NCBI GenBank assembly: GCA_021819105.1
Contig: JAKASK010000001.1
Span: 66,448 to 130,447 of the forward strand
Origin: an archaeon
GTDB lineage: Archaea; Thermoproteota; Nitrososphaeria; Nitrososphaerales; Gagatemarchaeaceae
Direction of reading: 5' to 3'
Length of the DNA stretch: 64,000 nucleotides
Shown: positions 8,542 to 15,520 of the stretch, piece by piece
How the letters are laid out: each line of letters opens with the position of its first letter
Position numbering within the stretch: the stretch's first letter is position 1
Notes under the pieces: model-generated
Databases searched by the model: none
The model's input: only the letters and a program-made list of their open reading frames with translations
What the model was told of the DNA's origin: nothing
Made by a program: the position numbers and the translations under genes

Positions 8542-9351
8542 TTATCCTGTGAATACCACGCTTATGTCTGACGGGTGGAGGAGGACGTAGAGGCTCGCGT
8601 TGCCGTCCTGGATCACGGCGTACGAGATTAGTGTATAGCTGCCGGAAGGAACCACGTGGCTCGTCCCATTGGTCGAGAATACTGTCCCGTTCCATCTGAG
8701 GGTCGTCTTCCAGACCTCGCCAGGTCGGAGTTGGACGTACTGCGGACCGTTGGGGGTGCTGAAGTTGATGTGCGACCTGAAAGCCACTACCTGCTCCCCG
8801 GCGGTGTTGTTGAAGACCATGCTGAACTGGCCGCCGAAGAAGAATGAGGGGGTGGTGAGGGAGTAGGAATTGTCTGTAAGCACGTACTGTGCGGTGAAGT
8901 TCTGGCCCAACGGCACAGTCGTAGGGCCGTAGTTCACCGCGAAGGTGAACCCCTGACCTGAGTCCTGTATTGTAGCGACCGCCGGCGCTGTCGACGCGAT
9001 AGAAAGGACCGAACCGAGGAGCAAGCCCACCAATGCAGCGGAGGCCACGACCGACATAGACGGCGCATGCCTGTCCCTTCGCTCCTTCGGCCACGAAGCC
9101 AAGCCGAGTAACACCACCAGCACGATCGAGAGATAACCCAAGGAGACAGGGCCCAGCGGGACCCCGTACGGAGAGGGGCCAACAGAAGCCACCAGCGAAA
9201 TCGGGCTCGGAAGCCTGCCATATGCGAGCACCGCAAGATAGACCAACAGGGAGACGACGTAGGCCAGAAGCAAGAACAAAGCCACGCCGCTGGACGTGAT
9301 CCTGACCTGAGACCCGCTCTTCATTCGACGCCTCATGGCGGAACGGTACAT
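8542..9351 (-). CDS. Membrane protein with extracellular beta-domain, unknown function
   Basis: I do not recognise a named family. The 269-residue protein has three N-terminal hydrophobic segments (about 20-45, 65-85 and 98-122), then an extracellular part of about 145 residues. The external part is rich in Thr, Ser, Asn and aromatic residues, with several N-glycosylation sequons (for example NFT, NNT, NFS, NGT), and looks like an immunoglobulin-like or jelly-roll beta domain. It sits between the ABC ATPase and the dehydratase gene on the same strand. A cell-surface or envelope role is inferred from topology only. Confidence 0.7.
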   Translation of the reverse strand: MYRSAMRRRMKSGSQVRITSSGVALFLLLAYVVSLLVYLAVLAYGRLPSPISLVASVGPSPYGVPLGPVSLGYLSIVLVVLLGLASWPKERRDRHAPSMSVVASAALVGLLLGSVLSIASTAPAVATIQDSGQGFTFAVNYGPTTVPLGQNFTAQYVLTDNSYSLTTPSFFFGGQFSMVFNNTAGEQVVAFRSHINFSTPNGPQYVQLRPGEVWKTTLRWNGTVFSTNGTSHVVPSGSYTLISYAVIQDGNASLYVLLHPSDISVVFTG

Positions 9352-9547
9352 GCTTGCCTCTGGACTCCTGGATGGCTTCTAAACATTTGTTGGTGGCGCA
9401 GGCCATGGCATGCTGTCATCGCGGCGGTCACCCCCGGACCTTTCCGCCCTCTGTCCCAGCCTGGAAGGCTGCCCCTGACCATCGCAGTCGGGAACCCCGT
9501 GGGGTTCGAGCTGTGCTGAAGGCGCCTCCGCGTCCCCCCCGCCAGGG

Positions 9548-10417
9548 CTAGTCGCTGAGTTGTCTGACGGGGTTGCTGAGGACTCCCACCCTCTCTATCT
9601 CGATGTCCACCACGTCGCCGCCTTGGAGGGTGAAGTCGTCAGGCGGGACCAGGGAGGTCCCGGTCATGAGCACCGTGAAGGTCCTTATCGCGTTGCTCCG
9701 CCGTAGGTACCCCACGAGCTCCTCGACGGTCCGTTTCAGCTGCGACGTGTTGACCTCCCCCTCGAAGACGACCCCCGACTTCCTCTTCACGCGCATCCTG
9801 ATCCCAAGGGAACGCGGCTCTGGTATCTCGTCTGCGGTCGTGACCACCGGGCCCAGGGAGGCTGACCCCCGGTAGACTTTCGCCTGGGGGAGGTAGAGGG
9901 GGTTCTCTCCCTCTATGTCCCTTGAGGAGACGTCGTTCCCCGCGGTGTACCCTACGACCCTGAACGAAGAGTCGAGGACCACGCAGAGCTCCGGCTCGGG
10001 GACCGACCATTTGCTGTCGGCCCTCACGCAGACTTCCTCTCCCGGCCCCACGCATCTGAAGCCGCTGTCCTTGAGGAAGAGCTCAGGACGAACGGCCGAG
10101 TATACGTGGTCGTAAATCCCCTTCGTCTTAGTCTCTGTCTCTCTCGCCTCCCTGCTCCGAAAGTAGGTGACACCAGCGGCCCAGATCTCAGGCTGGACCA
10201 GTGGGGCCCTGAGGAGGTTGTAGTCGTAGGGGACCCTTTTCGCCTGTTTTTTCGCTCTCCCCAAGGAGGCTACAAGCTCCTCCACCGAGCCTGCGGCCTC
10301 GTAGGCAGAAGCCCAGTCGCGGTACTGGGGGCCCGCCGAACGGAAGTCGAGGAGCGTCGCCCCGTCGAGGATCCCTATGCTCGTCCCTTCACCTGAGGCG
10401 AACCTGGCTAGCTTCAA
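9548..10417 (-). CDS. Fumarylacetoacetase-family dehydratase, likely 2-keto-3-deoxy-D-arabinonate dehydratase
   Basis: Likely dehydrates 2-keto-3-deoxy-arabinonate to 2-oxoglutarate semialdehyde in oxidative pentose breakdown. The 289-residue protein carries the FAH-fold C-terminal domain with acidic metal ligands around VPEPEL (about 139-144) and DVSSRDIEGENPLYLPQAK (about 164-182). From memory, the stretches VRPELFLKD, CVGPGEEV, SKWSVPEPELCVVLDS and ENPLYLPQAK resemble the Sulfolobus enzyme closely. The start is a TTG preceded by GAGGT. With the aldehyde dehydrogenase at 1040-2512 and the sugar importer it would form a Weimberg-like route. Plain FAH hydrolases are the alternative, but overall resemblance favours the dehydratase. 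Confidence 0.82.
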   Translation of the reverse strand: MKLARFASGEGTSIGILDGATLLDFRSAGPQYRDWASAYEAAGSVEELVASLGRAKKQAKRVPYDYNLLRAPLVQPEIWAAGVTYFRSREARETETKTKGIYDHVYSAVRPELFLKDSGFRCVGPGEEVCVRADSKWSVPEPELCVVLDSSFRVVGYTAGNDVSSRDIEGENPLYLPQAKVYRGSASLGPVVTTADEIPEPRSLGIRMRVKRKSGVVFEGEVNTSQLKRTVEELVGYLRRSNAIRTFTVLMTGTSLVPPDDFTLQGGDVVDIEIERVGVLSNPVRQLSD

Positions 10418-10604
10418 TGACCTCGCATAGGGTAAGGGGCGAGGGCCGATTTATCCCCTGTGCCTCATCCTTCTGGACCCGTCGCACGAAGCGTCCGAGC
10501 GGGGGGCCGTGGAACCCGTGAAGAAGGAGACGGGCGCGAAACACCGAAGGCTTCGGTGGAAGCGGACCGGGATGACGGGCGACTGGTGTAATCTCGATAA
10601 GCTG

Positions 10605-10662
10605 GCCGTTAAGATAGTTCGGCCTGTGATGCTATCCGTCCTAGGCGGCTAACTTAACGGCA
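10605..10662. promoter_or_regulatory. Inverted GCCGTTAA ... TTAACGGC half-sites
   Basis: GCCGTTAA at 10605-10612 and TTAACGGC at 10654-10661 are exact reverse complements, 41 bases apart. The right half lies in a 13-base stretch (10650-10662) that recurs exactly at 19087-19099 inside a perfect palindrome before pgk. They lie directly upstream of the transposase-like gene at 10666. A transcription-factor operator is the simplest reading. Confidence 0.4.
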
Positions 10663-10665
10663 GGA

Positions 10666-11241
10666 ATGTCGAAGCCAGGCCTCCAGGGCGCAGCCAACCC
10701 CTTCGGCCCCCTCGCAATCCTCAGCGAGTGGGCACTTTCCGTCCGCGCCTTCCAGCGGAACAAAGTCTCGGTCCCCAAGAAGGTCCTCGCAGCGGCGCTC
10801 TGCAATTCAGGCTACTCCTACAGGGACGTGGCGAGGATGGTGGGGGGCATGTCGTACATAGCAGCCCGTGACGCCTACATTTCGCTGATGTCCAGCCTCC
10901 CCCAGGAGGAGAAGATGCACAGGCGCGCGGTCGCCATCGACGGCTCCGATGTCACCGTTGGAGGCGAGAGCTACCACGTTTGGCTCGCCCGGGATGTAGA
11001 CACGGGGAAAATAATGTGCTTCCAGGCCTCGCCTGACGCCTCCGCCGACGACGGGGTGAGGTTCCTTGCCAACGTCGCGGGCCAGTGCGCCAACAGGCCC
11101 ATGCTCAGGCTCGGCTCAGGCCCCACCGCTCCGCGTGGCCTCGTGAACCTCGACCTCTACTTCGCGCTGGACCAGGGGCAGGACCCTTCGCCTTCTTTCA
11201 TCAGCAGGCTGGGGCGCCTCTTCAGAGGGAGCGCGGCCTAG
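10666..11241 (+). CDS. Transposase-derived protein, probably not catalytically active
   Basis: The 191-residue protein resembles IS6/IS240-type DDE transposases: an N-terminal helical part with YSYRDVARMVGGMSY (a resolvase-like helix-turn-helix), then AIDGSDVTVGGESYHVWLARDVDTGKI (residues about 88-115). The latter matches the first-Asp strand and following hairpin of the DDE fold. After NVAGQC, where the second catalytic Asp should follow, the sequence reads RPMLRLGSGPTAPRGL with no matching Asp or distal Glu. The protein ends far short of the usual length of about 230. I see no terminal inverted repeats or target duplications. Codon use matches the host. It could be a remnant or a domesticated DNA-binding protein. 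Confidence 0.65.
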   Translation: MSKPGLQGAANPFGPLAILSEWALSVRAFQRNKVSVPKKVLAAALCNSGYSYRDVARMVGGMSYIAARDAYISLMSSLPQEEKMHRRAVAIDGSDVTVGGESYHVWLARDVDTGKIMCFQASPDASADDGVRFLANVAGQCANRPMLRLGSGPTAPRGLVNLDLYFALDQGQDPSPSFISRLGRLFRGSAA

Positions 11242-11301
11242 CCGCGAAACGGCAGGTCCCCATCAGCAACCTGTAAAAGGCGGGGCCGCGTCAAAGGACC
11301 C

Positions 11302-11658
11302 ATGGAGTACACCCTCGTCTACGACGCCGGCTGCGGTCCCTGCACGACGTTCAGGAACGCCGTCTACTTCCTCGACGCGAGGCACAGGATGGCATACGCG
11401 GGGCTCGACGCAGCCGAGGAACGGGGGCTCCTCTCCACCGTCCCCGAGGGCCAGCGCCGCAGGTCCTTCCACCTCGTCCCGGGATCGGGCCCTGCGCTGA
11501 GCGGCAGCGCCGCCTTCGCCGACCTCGCTGCGCAGCTCCCCGGCGGCCTGCTCACTTCCGCGGCGATCAGGTCGTGCCCGCCCCTCTCCGGCGCCCTTGG
11601 GTCAGCCTACGCGACCCTCTCCCGGCTGCACGGCTCCGGGTCCTGCGCGACGAGATAG
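11302..11658 (+). CDS. DCC-family (DUF393-like) thiol-disulfide protein
   Basis: The 118-residue protein opens with YTLVYDAGCGPCTTF, the D-x-x-C-x-x-C signature of the DCC family of thioredoxin-fold proteins, whose precise substrates are generally unknown. The rest has alternating short helices and strands, with two more cysteines near the C-terminus (RSCPPLSG and GSCATR). An AAAGGA sequence lies shortly before the ATG. It follows the transposase-like gene by 60 bases on the same strand and may share its transcript. Family call rests mainly on the N-terminal motif. Confidence 0.65.
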   Translation: MEYTLVYDAGCGPCTTFRNAVYFLDARHRMAYAGLDAAEERGLLSTVPEGQRRRSFHLVPGSGPALSGSAAFADLAAQLPGGLLTSAAIRSCPPLSGALGSAYATLSRLHGSGSCATR

Positions 11659-11699
11659 CAATCAGGATAAGAACCCGGTACGCGGCACGCGCCGACAGT

Positions 11700-11717
11700 A
11701 GTCGACGTCGATATCAA
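11700..11717 (+). repeat. Copy 1 of an 18-bp repeat (with an adjacent dyad)
   Basis: AGTCGACGTCGATATCAA occurs here and, as an exact 18/18 reverse complement, at 14049-14066. Fifteen bases of it recur in the same orientation at 15493-15507. It is followed by GG and TTGAT, giving a dyad ATCAA-GG-TTGAT. It lies 105 bases upstream of the cdvA start, upstream of its TATA box. Confidence 0.7.
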
Positions 11718-11792
11718 GGTTGATGGTAGCAGGGTGCCCGCATCTTGTCATCTAATTTGACCTATTTGCGCCCAGAAGTTCACCCTTTCCAC

Positions 11793-11797
11793 TATAT
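11793..11797 (+). promoter_or_regulatory. TATA box for the cdvA operon
   Basis: TATAT lies 25-29 bases before the cdvA ATG at 11822, the spacing for a leaderless transcript. This supports the chosen start. Confidence 0.5.
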
Positions 11798-11821
11798 CCG
11801 GAGCGCGCGCCTTTCATCATC

Positions 11822-12493
11822 ATGCGAGCTGAAGCTTTGGAAAAGCTGGTCGATAGGCCAGTGAAGGACAGCTACGGGAGGTACGTCGGTTTTGTTGTCG
11901 GGTTCTCCGTCGACACCTCCGGTGAGCTGAAGTCGATAGGCGTGGACCAGGGGAACGGAGAGTTCACAGAGTATCCCAGCCAGAGGGTCGTGTCGACGTC
12001 GGACGGTTTCGTCGTGATCCCTGCCTGGAGGGTCGAAAGCGACGCCCTCGGAAAGGAGATCGAAGGGGTGAAGAGGAGGGCGAAGGCGCTCCAGGACCTG
12101 GCCCGCGAAGGCGAGATACCCAGGACCATCTACGACGACATGATGGCGAAGTACTCGACCGAGGCGTCGAAGATCCAGGGCTCCTACAAGTCGCTGGCCG
12201 AAGGGATGGTGGTCAGAGTCGGCGAGCTCGAGGGGCAAAGGGAGTCGCTGCAGAGGTTCCTGGTGGACATCAAGGTCCAGTTCAGGGCGGGGGAAATAGA
12301 CGAGGCCGCCTTCAAGGTCGCGTCCGAGTCCTGCGAGTCGATGCAGACGAGGAACGCCCAGGAGATGGACGACCTTTCGAAGATGCTGAAGTCGGTCACC
12401 GAGCCCATATCTCAGCAGGCACAGCAGCCCCAGCAGCAGAGGAAGGTAGAGGAACCCCCGGTCCAGAAGGCAGTCCAGGCAACCGCAGAGTAG
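11822..12493 (+). CDS. cdvA: CdvA, archaeal cell-division scaffold protein
   Basis: CdvA binds membrane or DNA at mid-cell and recruits the ESCRT-III-like CdvB in archaeal division. The 223-residue protein has an N-terminal PRC-barrel (about 1-75: RPVKDSYGRYVGFVVG then DGFVVIPAWRVE), then a long charged coiled coil (about 78-200) containing GEIPRTIYDDM and RAGEIDEAAFKVA. Both of these closely resemble Sulfolobus CdvA as I remember it. The C-terminus is a Gln/Pro-rich linker ending in PPVQKAVQATAE, which may carry the CdvB-binding element. No cdvB or cdvC is nearby. Downstream genes encode an FtsX/FtsE-like ABC transporter on the same strand. Confidence 0.82.
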   Translation: MRAEALEKLVDRPVKDSYGRYVGFVVGFSVDTSGELKSIGVDQGNGEFTEYPSQRVVSTSDGFVVIPAWRVESDALGKEIEGVKRRAKALQDLAREGEIPRTIYDDMMAKYSTEASKIQGSYKSLAEGMVVRVGELEGQRESLQRFLVDIKVQFRAGEIDEAAFKVASESCESMQTRNAQEMDDLSKMLKSVTEPISQQAQQPQQQRKVEEPPVQKAVQATAE

Positions 12494-12556
12494 CCGGGGC
12501 TGGTTCTCGAGGGGGGAGAGACTACCCATGCCGTCCTTCGCGGAGGCACGCAGCCG

Positions 12557-13042
12557 ATGAAGGCGGGGGCTCTGCTCGAACGCGGCGGGCCGGTGGCTCG
12601 CTCGCTTAGGATCTCCGGCTCGACCCACGTCATGGCCGCGGCCATCTCCGCCGCCGTGTCGCTCAACGGGACCATAGCGCTGCAGACGCTGGGGGTCCTG
12701 GGACAGGCCGCAGTCGTCGCCGTGGTCTTCTTGTCCGTGGCAGCCTGCACGGCTGCGATATCGGTCGACATCCTCGGGAGGTCGACGAAGGCTGTGTCAG
12801 ACCTCCGCTCCATAGGGGCGTCCCGATGGAGCATCTCCTCTGCCCTGTTCGGGTCGATGCTGGTCTACGGGGCCGCCGGGTCCTTCCTCGGAGGGGTCGT
12901 CGGGGCTACGGCCGGCTCGGCGCTGTTCGGAGGCGCCCTCGGGGCCCAGACCCTGGCAGAAGTGCTCGCAGTCCTGGCCGCCTCGGTCGGCGCGGTCGCT
13001 GCGGGAGCCTACGCAGGAGGGAGGATAACCTGGCGCAGCTAG
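12557..13042 (+). CDS. FtsX-like membrane protein, minimal ABC permease
   Basis: The 161-residue protein consists almost entirely of three or four membrane helices (about 26-66, 96-125 and 131-155). It contains SDLRSIGASRWSISSALFGS, the cytoplasmic coupling helix pattern of FtsX/MacB-type permeases, followed by a glycine-rich helix. It has only the FtsX core and no sizeable extracellular domain. It begins 63 bases after cdvA and overlaps the start of an ATPase gene, so the two form a transporter pair. FtsX family membership is inferred from that motif and from the partner ATPase. The function might be mechanotransmission or lipid/peptide export. Confidence 0.7.
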   Translation: MKAGALLERGGPVARSLRISGSTHVMAAAISAAVSLNGTIALQTLGVLGQAAVVAVVFLSVAACTAAISVDILGRSTKAVSDLRSIGASRWSISSALFGSMLVYGAAGSFLGGVVGATAGSALFGGALGAQTLAEVLAVLAASVGAVAAGAYAGGRITWRS

Positions 13043-13731
13043 CGACGCTGAGGCCGCCGCAGGCGCAGGCCCTGGACCGCTACTCGGTGGTCCTGAGGCA
13101 CGTGCGCAAGTCCTACGGCGCATCGGAGGTCTACACCGACCTTCACTTCCAGCTCCTGAAGGGGACCTTCGTCGCCCTCGCAGGGCCGATAGGGAGCGGC
13201 AAGACGACGCTCGTGAACATGTTCGCAGGGATAGAGAGGCCGACGGAGGGTACGATCATCGTGATGGGCCAGGACATAACGGCGATGGACGACGACGCAC
13301 TGGCGGCGTTCAGGGCGAAGACCATCGGCCTCGTCCCCCAGGTCCAGACACTCATCCCCGAGCTGACGGTCTACGAGAACGTGGAGCTGCCGCTCTATTT
13401 CCTCAAGGTCGACAGGGACGCCAGGAAGAAGAAGGTGGACGCAGCCATGTCGAGGGTCGGCGTAAGCGGAGAAGCCAAGCGCGCAGCCGGGACTTTGAGC
13501 GTGGGCGAGCGCCAGATGGTCTCGTTCGCGCGAGCCCTGGTCAACGACCCACCGATCCTGCTCCTGGATGAGCCAACCGAGGCCCTGGACCCCCTGATGT
13601 CAGAGGTCGTTTTGGGGCTCCTCAGAGGAGACAACATGACCGAGGGGAGGACGATATTCGTCACGACCCACGACAGGAAGGTCTCTGACCTGGCCAGGCG
13701 GACCCTGCGGGTCAGCAAGAAGATACCGTAG
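13030..13731 (+). CDS. ABC transporter ATPase, FtsE/LolD/MacB type, with CTG start
   Basis: ATPase partner of the FtsX-like protein. It has Walker A GPIGSGKTT, Q-loop LVPQVQ, Walker B ILLLDEP, D-loop EALDP and switch His in TTHDRK. The signature reads LSVGERQ rather than LSGGQ, a notable change at the usually invariant second position. No ATG, GTG or TTG fits well at the 5' end: a CTG at 13030 has GGAGG just 5-9 bases before it and gives 233 residues overlapping the permease stop by 13 bases. The alternative GTG at 13087 has no visible ribosome-binding site. FtsE-like is a family-level call. Confidence 0.85.
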   Translation: MAQLATLRPPQAQALDRYSVVLRHVRKSYGASEVYTDLHFQLLKGTFVALAGPIGSGKTTLVNMFAGIERPTEGTIIVMGQDITAMDDDALAAFRAKTIGLVPQVQTLIPELTVYENVELPLYFLKVDRDARKKKVDAAMSRVGVSGEAKRAAGTLSVGERQMVSFARALVNDPPILLLDEPTEALDPLMSEVVLGLLRGDNMTEGRTIFVTTHDRKVSDLARRTLRVSKKIP

Positions 13732-14333
13732 CGGATCCACCCTGCGCTGTCTCCCAAGAGCTCGGCTCAGCCGTCCTTCCTCCACGCGCGTCCGCAGCCA
13801 GTCGGGGCCGACCATCCCGGGACTTTGCGAACGGCTGCTCTCGCATCGGCCCGCCGGCCGGCTTAGACTAGGGGGACCGAGGCCTCTCTTTAGAACCAGA
13901 AGTGTCCGGCTCCGATTTTACGGAGCGTCTCCGTCGTTTCAGGCGGCGGGCTGTTCTGATTGCCCCACTGGACAGGCAGAGGTTGTAGGGGGCGGGATAA
14001 AAACCCTGCCCATATAGAATAGAGAGGACTCCAGAGGCCACATCGATATTGATATCGACGTCGACTGGACTCGGTCCACTCCACCCCTGTTCCGGGAGGG
14101 TAATCAGCGGCACCGCCCGGTTCGAAAGGCTATCCTAAACGCGTGGCAGGGTCGGACGTTCGCCAGGCGGCCAGGCGGACATCCGGGGTGGATCCAGCCG
14201 CGGGCCCGTTGACCAAGGAGGGCGAGCCTGACGCACCCCCGCTGTCTTCGTGGCCGGCTCCTGGTCCCGGTCGGAGCCCTCCCATAGGTCGAGCAGGACA
14301 GAAGGGGAGGACAGGGGAGCCGCGTCGGGCTTG
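13732..14333. other. 602-base intergenic region without a convincing gene
   Basis: No credible coding frame is visible on either strand; short frames here are Arg/Pro/Ser-rich. It contains a stem CTCCG-ATTTTA-CGGAG, a GGGCGGG/CCCTGCCC stem with an A-rich loop near 13990-14015, the second copy of the 18-bp repeat (14049-14066), and a small stem TGGAC-TCG-GTCCA immediately after it. It separates the cdvA cluster from a convergent regulator gene. Confidence 0.5.
14049..14066 (-). repeat. Copy 2 of the 18-bp repeat, inverted
   Basis: The minus strand reads exactly the same 18 bases as 11700-11717. The surrounding sequence 14043-14058 is close to palindromic, TCGATAT-TG-ATATCGA, so each copy seems to lie in its own dyad. 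It sits downstream of the FtsE-like gene. Confidence 0.7.
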
Positions 14334-14516
14334 CTAGCCTGGCTGCCCAGCCGGGTCACTGACGCCGTCTCTGAGCATCTTTTCTATCAGGCTGCTCCTG
14401 GTCGAAAGCGACCTGCGGGCCTTCAGCTCCTTCTCCTGGACGTTCCTGAGCAGATCGTCGACGTCCCGGAGCACGTCCCTGTCTATGGTGACGGAGATGG
14501 CGACTTTCTTTGCCAT
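14334..14516 (-). CDS. Ribbon-helix-helix (CopG-like) regulator, 60 aa
   Basis: Small DNA-binding protein. From the ATG at 14516 it reads MAKKVAISVTIDRDVLRDVDDLL, the beta-strand and first helix of a ribbon-helix-helix fold, then a polar linker and a second helix STRSSLIEKMLRDGV. The internal ATG is preferred over one at 14561 because the domain begins directly there. Such proteins are dimeric repressors or antitoxins. No toxin-like partner is next to it: the neighbours are non-coding DNA and, beyond it, a divergent gene of unknown function. The hairpin-rich DNA upstream may be its target. Confidence 0.7.
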   Translation of the reverse strand: MAKKVAISVTIDRDVLRDVDDLLRNVQEKELKARRSLSTRSSLIEKMLRDGVSDPAGQPG

Positions 14517-14968
14517 GACGCTCAAACATATGATGATGTGATTTAGTTTGGAGGGTGACAAGGCATGGTGTCACGGGTCAACAATTGCTCTCCCCGGACA
14601 GAATCTGTTCGGGGAGCCGGGGAGCCCCCGCCGCCCGCAGGCGCAGCCGTCAGGACCCCTGTCCTGTCCCCCTGTAGGGTCACCAGCTGCGGACCAAAAT
14701 CCTGCTGCCACGACATGGGGATTCTTTGGTCCTAGGGGGTGGTTTGTGACCCTCTAGGATACACTATACATTTCGCTGGGACCCTGGTTTGTGTTCCTCT
14801 CCAGGGGGACAAATGGGAACGGGGATTTTCCCCCTGTCCGCGGCGCTTCCGACCCTTTGGGAAGATCGCTTTCCGCTTCGGACCATGGCCGGCTGTCTCC
14901 TTTTTGACCGCGTAGTCCGTCAAAACATACCCGGCAACTAATCTGGACCCCGCAGGGGAACTGGCCAT
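14517..14968. other. Hairpin-rich non-coding region between divergent genes
   Basis: No credible ORF. At least four stems are visible: GTGACA/TGTCAC (14555-14574, perfect), CTCCCCGGACAG/CTGTTCGGGGAG with a 3-base loop (14590-14616, one G-T wobble), an 11-bp stem with one mismatch (14730-14759), and CCCTGG/CCAGGG (14782-14806). The last two share GGTTTGTG (14741-14748 and 14786-14793). It may hold a structured RNA or clustered operators. Confidence 0.5.
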
Positions 14969-15400
14969 ATGTCGACCAAGAGTCTGAAGCTTTGGTGGTC
15001 CACCGAGTCCATCGGAAGGGGGAACGTGCTCGGCTTCCTCTTCGGGGAAAGGGACGAGACGATCAGGGCGGCCAAGCTTACCATAGACAAGATGAAGCAG
15101 GTCAGCACCCTTTCGATGACCAAGCGGGAGCTGAGGTTCTTCGCCAAGGACCTCGAGTCGGGGAAGTTCGGGGTGAAGTACAGCTACCACAACTTCTACA
15201 CGAAGCTGATCCGGAAGTTGCTCGACATGGGGTTCATGGAGAAGGACGTGGCGGTCTGGGACCCGAAGCGCCAGAAGACCCCAAGGGTCTACCAGCTGAA
15301 GCTCCAGCCCATATCAGAGCGCCCTCCTCAGTCGGGGTTCGTCAAGCAGGCCTGGCAGGTGGCCAAGGCCTGGAACGACCTCATCCAGAGCCCGGCCTAG
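14969..15400 (+). CDS. Protein of unknown function, possible winged-helix domain
   Basis: I do not recognise a named family. The 143-residue protein has a basic, helix-rich central part: TLSMTKRELRFFAKDLESGKFG followed by YSYHNFYTKLIRKLLDMGFME and a strand-turn with DVAVWDPKRQKTPRVYQLKL. This layout resembles a winged helix with recognition helix and wing. No membrane segments or cysteine clusters. The ATG follows AGGGGAA. It is transcribed divergently from the ribbon-helix-helix gene, across the hairpin-rich region. A transcription-regulator role is inference from the fold pattern. Confidence 0.6.
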   Translation: MSTKSLKLWWSTESIGRGNVLGFLFGERDETIRAAKLTIDKMKQVSTLSMTKRELRFFAKDLESGKFGVKYSYHNFYTKLIRKLLDMGFMEKDVAVWDPKRQKTPRVYQLKLQPISERPPQSGFVKQAWQVAKAWNDLIQSPA

Positions 15401-15492
15401 CTGCGCTGCCTCCGCTCGGTCCAGCGGCGGCGCTGCCGCTGGGTGCAAGGCACGCCAATCGGGAGGCGAGGCCAGGGCCGTGGAGTGGGTAA

Positions 15493-15507
15493 CGACGTCG
15501 ATATCAA
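15493..15507 (+). repeat. Copy 3 of the repeat (15 of 18 bases)
   Basis: CGACGTCGATATCAA matches 11703-11717 exactly and is followed by CC and TTGA, again making a TCAA-NN-TTGA dyad. It lies between convergent genes, after 14969-15400 and just beyond the MFS transporter stop. Confidence 0.65.
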
Positions 15508-15520
15508 CCTTGACACGCGT

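Noticed and set aside
10666-11241. Complete insertion sequence
   Set aside because: No terminal inverted repeats or target-site duplication visible, and later catalytic residues are absent; treated as transposase-derived instead.
12826-13029. Longer start for the FtsE-like ATPase at the ATG 12826
   Set aside because: It would add 68 Arg/Gly-rich residues wholly inside the FtsX-like gene in another frame, unlike any ABC ATPase N-terminus.
14101-14140. A GGTTCGA sequence resembling a tRNA T-loop
   Set aside because: The flanking bases do not pair as a T-stem and no D-arm, anticodon arm or acceptor stem can be drawn. I saw no convincing tRNA in the window.
11700-15507. CRISPR array from the recurring 15-18 base element
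   Set aside because: Only three copies, in mixed orientation and kilobases apart with genes between; no regular spacer pattern and no cas genes.
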